Of a stretch of DNA of 52,032 nucleotides, positions 50,466 through 52,032 are shown piece after piece. Source of the DNA: Flavobacterium aerium. GTDB lineage: Bacteria; Bacteroidota; Bacteroidia; Flavobacteriales; Flavobacteriaceae. Under the pieces are notes generated by a model. That model worked only from the letters and a program-made list of their open reading frames with translations, did not search any database and had not been told where the DNA came from. A program made the position numbers and the translations under genes. The stretch spans positions 1 through 52,032 of the forward strand of contig NZ_JARQWR010000015.1 of NCBI RefSeq assembly GCF_030766725.1. The letters are read 5' to 3'. The first letter of the stretch is position 1. Each line of letters opens with the position of its first letter.

Positions 50466-50876
50466 AATATAAGGATTAATAATACAATTAATAATACAAT
50501 GAATAAGAGAGAGAAAGCTCTTTCATTTTTAATTGAAAATTCGCCATTGGAATATGAAAATTTCATGATGCGATTTAGAAAGAAATTTGATGATAAAAAG
50601 TTTGAAAAATTCACGGAGATATTCGACTGCAAATTTGATGAAGAAGGAAATGAATTTACAACTAAAATTATTTCTGCCAGGTTGACTCGTTTTGCCCTGA
50701 ATTATATTTCAAGTCTGGATAAAAACAATAAAGCTGATCAATCTAATTCTCTTGAATCAATCCCAACTTATCTAAAAAAATATCGTAATGAGACAAACAA
50801 TGATTTTATCACAAGCTATTCAGATAGAAGAATCTGTTCTTGGGAAATTAAGAACGATAGGGAACTAAGAACTTAG
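50424..50876 (+). CDS. C-terminal part of the phage replication-organizer-like protein (frameshifted)
   Basis: The frame, open from 50385 and possibly started by GTG at 50424, encodes ASDKKGTSNIRINNTINNTM, the usual linker of such proteins, then KREKALSFLIENSPLEYENF and a helical C-terminal domain. A GTG codon overlapping the upstream stop (TAGTG) could start it by coupling, giving 150 residues. More probably it is the second half of the protein encoded at 50074, disconnected by a -1 shift. Confidence 0.6.
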   Translation: MTKKAIASDKKGTSNIRINNTINNTMNKREKALSFLIENSPLEYENFMMRFRKKFDDKKFEKFTEIFDCKFDEEGNEFTTKIISARLTRFALNYISSLDKNNKADQSNSLESIPTYLKKYRNETNNDFITSYSDRRICSWEIKNDRELRT

Positions 50877-50890
50877 ATCCGTTAAATGAA

Positions 50891-51217
50891 ATGGCAATCT
50901 CGGGTAAAGAACTAAAAACATACGCCGAATTGTTAGATGGGGTTGAAAAAGGGGTTGAGTTTCTTTCGCATAAAAAAGAAGATGCTTTAACCGGGGCTTA
51001 TACTGGATTTAAGAAGATAGATGAGTTTACAGGGGGGTATCAACCTGGAGTTGATATAATTTCATTAGAAATGAGTGCGCATCAATTGGTTACTAGAACC
51101 GTTGCAATAGATACAAATTTTCACCTAAATCAGTTGGTTAAAACGAGATTTGATAAGGATGAATATTTTATCACTTTAAGCAAGCATAAGCATAGAATGG
51201 AAGGGTATCCTTGTTGA
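50891..51217 (+). pseudogene. DnaB-like helicase fragment lacking Walker A
   Basis: The 108-residue frame contains TGFKKIDEFTGGYQPG, matching the DnaB start of the RecA domain (compare TGFDKLDKLTSGWQPS in the chromosomal DnaB), but jumps straight to VDIISLEMSAHQLVTRTVAI, which in intact DnaB lies about 30 residues further on. The segment containing the P-loop is missing. After KDEYFITL it jumps again to KHKHRMEG, like the KHRNG motif near the DnaB C-terminus, and ends. Internal deletions have removed the ATPase function, so it is a phage helicase remnant. Confidence 0.75.
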
Positions 51218-51474
51218 TCCTGATGAATTATCAGAACATGGTGGAGAAAGCAACTCGGAGTTTTATAATTCTAGAAGTTGGAGAAAGTTAAGAAGTATTT
51301 TTCTAATTGCAAACCCGTTATGTGTTCATTATCTAATAGAAGGATTGAGCGTAGTTGCGACGTTGGTAGATCATATCCTTCCGATTAAAAAAAAGTGGAG
51401 CAGCTATGGATAAATTGAACTTACAGGCCTTGTGCTGCTCCTGCCATAATAGAAAATCGGCAACGGATAAATAA
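51195..51474 (+). pseudogene. HNH endonuclease, frameshifted
   Basis: One frame reads SEFYNSRSWRKLRSIFLIAN, then ATLVDHILPIK, the first part of a small phage HNH nuclease with its DH motif. The frame ends at a stop 51408-51410. In the +1 frame the match resumes as MDKLNLQALCCSCHNRKSAT, the second half with the C-x-x-C zinc pair and the final catalytic H-N. The break maps to a run of eight A at 51387-51394, where one A less restores the frame. In the usual family the residue written Y in CVHY is C. The 5' end is unclear. Phage HNH nucleases often aid DNA packaging. Confidence 0.7.
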
Positions 51475-51690
51475 TTAATATTATCAGAAGGGATAGGGGG
51501 TCAAATCTCGATGCTTGCTCTCGAGCGTACATCGCTGTTTAGTTGGAATTTTACTCAGTCTTATTTTTTAGGGGGGGGGGTATAAATGTAGAGAAGTAGA
51601 GAAATATAAAAAAAATAGAATATGAGTTTAGATAATTCAAATATCGTGTACACTGTACTAGACTAAGATATAATAACAAAAGAAACAGTA
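51475..51690. other. non-coding or decayed stretch with a G10 tract
   Basis: No intact frame is seen. In one frame SWNFTQSYFLGGG appears just before ten consecutive G at 51571-51580, and it may be the remnant of a packaging gene, but this cannot be confirmed. A G10 tract is striking in so A+T-rich a sequence. Confidence 0.4.
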
Positions 51691-51873
51691 GCGAAAATTT
51701 TGATCGTCTTTTAGGTGAAAAACGTTATAATGAGCGGCATGCAATTGAAAGAACAAATGCGCGGAGATAGTTTTAGCTCATTACTCGATAGATTTGATAC
51801 ATCTCTAGCAAGTTGATTAGGCTTTAATTATCTAGCTTTCATTATAATTGCTCTAAAAAGTTTAACAAAATAA
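51691..51873 (+). pseudogene. transposase C-terminal remnant (IS5/IS4-type)
   Basis: One frame reads FDRLLGEKRYNERHAIERTN, the conserved region around the catalytic glutamate of DDE transposases of the IS5/IS4 group. After a frameshift near 51759 it continues DSFSSLLDRFDTSLAS, then a TGA where relatives have Trp, then LGFNYLAFIIIALKSLTK and the end. The rest of the element is missing. It is a decayed insertion-sequence end at the right side of the island. Confidence 0.65.
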
Positions 51874-51953
51874 AAATTTAAACGACTTTATCCTTACATT
51901 TGGTTCCCCTACAGATTAACAATTTTATTTTTCATCTTATCATTTTAAAATTT

Positions 51954-52032
51954 ATGACTAAAAAATTACTTACTGTAATCCTTTTGCAGCTAGGATCGCT
52001 AACTGTTTCTGCACAAGATGTTCTTTGGGAGA
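51954..52032 (+). CDS. start of a secreted protein gene (cut by the window end)
   Basis: The frame encodes a signal peptide MTKKLLTVILLQLGSLTVSA followed by QDVLWE and is truncated by the end of the window. The signal peptide and the beginning of the mature part look like large flavobacterial T9SS-exported proteins, but too little is visible to identify it. It seems to be the first chromosomal gene after the island. Confidence 0.6.
   Translation, partial: MTKKLLTVILLQLGSLTVSAQDVLWE

Larger units (their letters stand above)
47322..51953. mobile_element. decayed phage-like genomic island next to tRNA-Arg
   Basis: Between tRNA-Arg and the next chromosomal gene at 51954 lie an integrase, an S24-type repressor on the other strand, a small coupled ORF, a split replication-organizer gene, a helicase fragment, an HNH-nuclease pseudogene and a transposase remnant. 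This is the early-region order of a temperate phage, but no structural, packaging or lysis genes are present and several genes are broken. The boundaries are approximate: I could not find a second copy of the tRNA 3' end that would mark the right attachment site. Confidence 0.65.

Noticed and set aside
47475..51474. complete prophage or integrative conjugative element
   Set aside because: No terminase, capsid, tail, lysis, relaxase or conjugation genes were found, and helicase, HNH and transposase genes are broken.
51475..51600. small terminase subunit remnant
   Set aside because: A position after HNH would fit, and a SYFLGGG peptide can be read, but too few residues match any pattern to support a call.

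Overview
The window is about 52 kb of low-G+C chromosome (roughly one third G+C by eye) from a member of the Bacteroidota, most likely a Flavobacteriaceae bacterium close to Flavobacterium or Myroides. This rests on four things: promoters of the Bacteroidetes type (TTG-N19/20-TAnnTTTG) before many genes; type IX secretion (T9SS) sorting domains; surface-lipoprotein signals of the C-S-D-N-D-D type; and gene orders such as thrS-infC-rpmI-rplT and dnaB-accA-(EamA)-lptF/G-tgt-tktA-tktB. The species cannot be named from this sequence.

Layout. 1-300: two tandem minus-strand stable-RNA promoters whose transcripts leave the left edge, probably towards an rRNA operon. 658-1863: a flavodoxin-fold oxidoreductase and an orphan ExbD. 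2101-5300: thrS, infC (AUA start), rpmI, rplT. 5395-7619: glutaminase and a secreted protein usually labelled asparagine synthetase B. 7752-13571 (minus): dnaB, accA, an EamA permease, an LptF/LptG permease and tgt. 13869-16352: split transketolase with a secreted protein gene between the halves. 16506-18983: FKBP-like lipoprotein, S4-domain protein, phosphoribosyltransferase and shikimate kinase. 19112-19421: two identical tRNA-Lys and a tRNA-Leu. 19571-24067: small secreted proteins, an HxlR regulator divergent from a quinone-oxidoreductase-like gene, and a GNAT acetyltransferase. 24157-27893: a CarH/LitR-like B12-binding MerR regulator followed by crtI, crtB and crtZ. 27951-29973 (minus): ECF sigma factor, probable anti-sigma factor and two DUF4252 proteins. 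30215-37490 (minus): a polymorphic-toxin locus with a short T9SS protein, a 2114-residue SpvB/FG-GAP/RHS protein with a GIY-YIG-like tip, and a candidate immunity protein. 37795-45108: a cobalamin-uptake locus with a riboswitch, a BtuB-type receptor, a BtuG-like surface lipoprotein and a T9SS surface protein on the minus strand, and btuF-btuC-btuD on the plus strand. 45199-47001: pirin, a ClbS/DfsB-like protein and a siderophore-reductase pseudogene. 47245-51953: tRNA-Arg followed by a decayed phage-like island (integrase, S24 repressor, split replication gene, helicase fragment lacking Walker A, HNH pseudogene, transposase remnant). 51954-end: start of another secreted-protein gene.

Two themes connect the accessory genes. 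The first is vitamin B12: the cell appears to import it through the riboswitch-controlled outer-membrane locus and the divergent btuFCD, and about 17 kb away a regulator with the full CarH-type cobalamin and adenosyl-contact motifs sits upstream of the carotenoid operon, so imported B12 could serve as the light sensor. The second is surface export: lipoprotein-export signals and T9SS domains recur in both the B12 locus and the RHS toxin locus. The T9SS protein in the B12 locus and the short T9SS protein in front of the RHS toxin are the least understood parts and the best candidates for undescribed biology.
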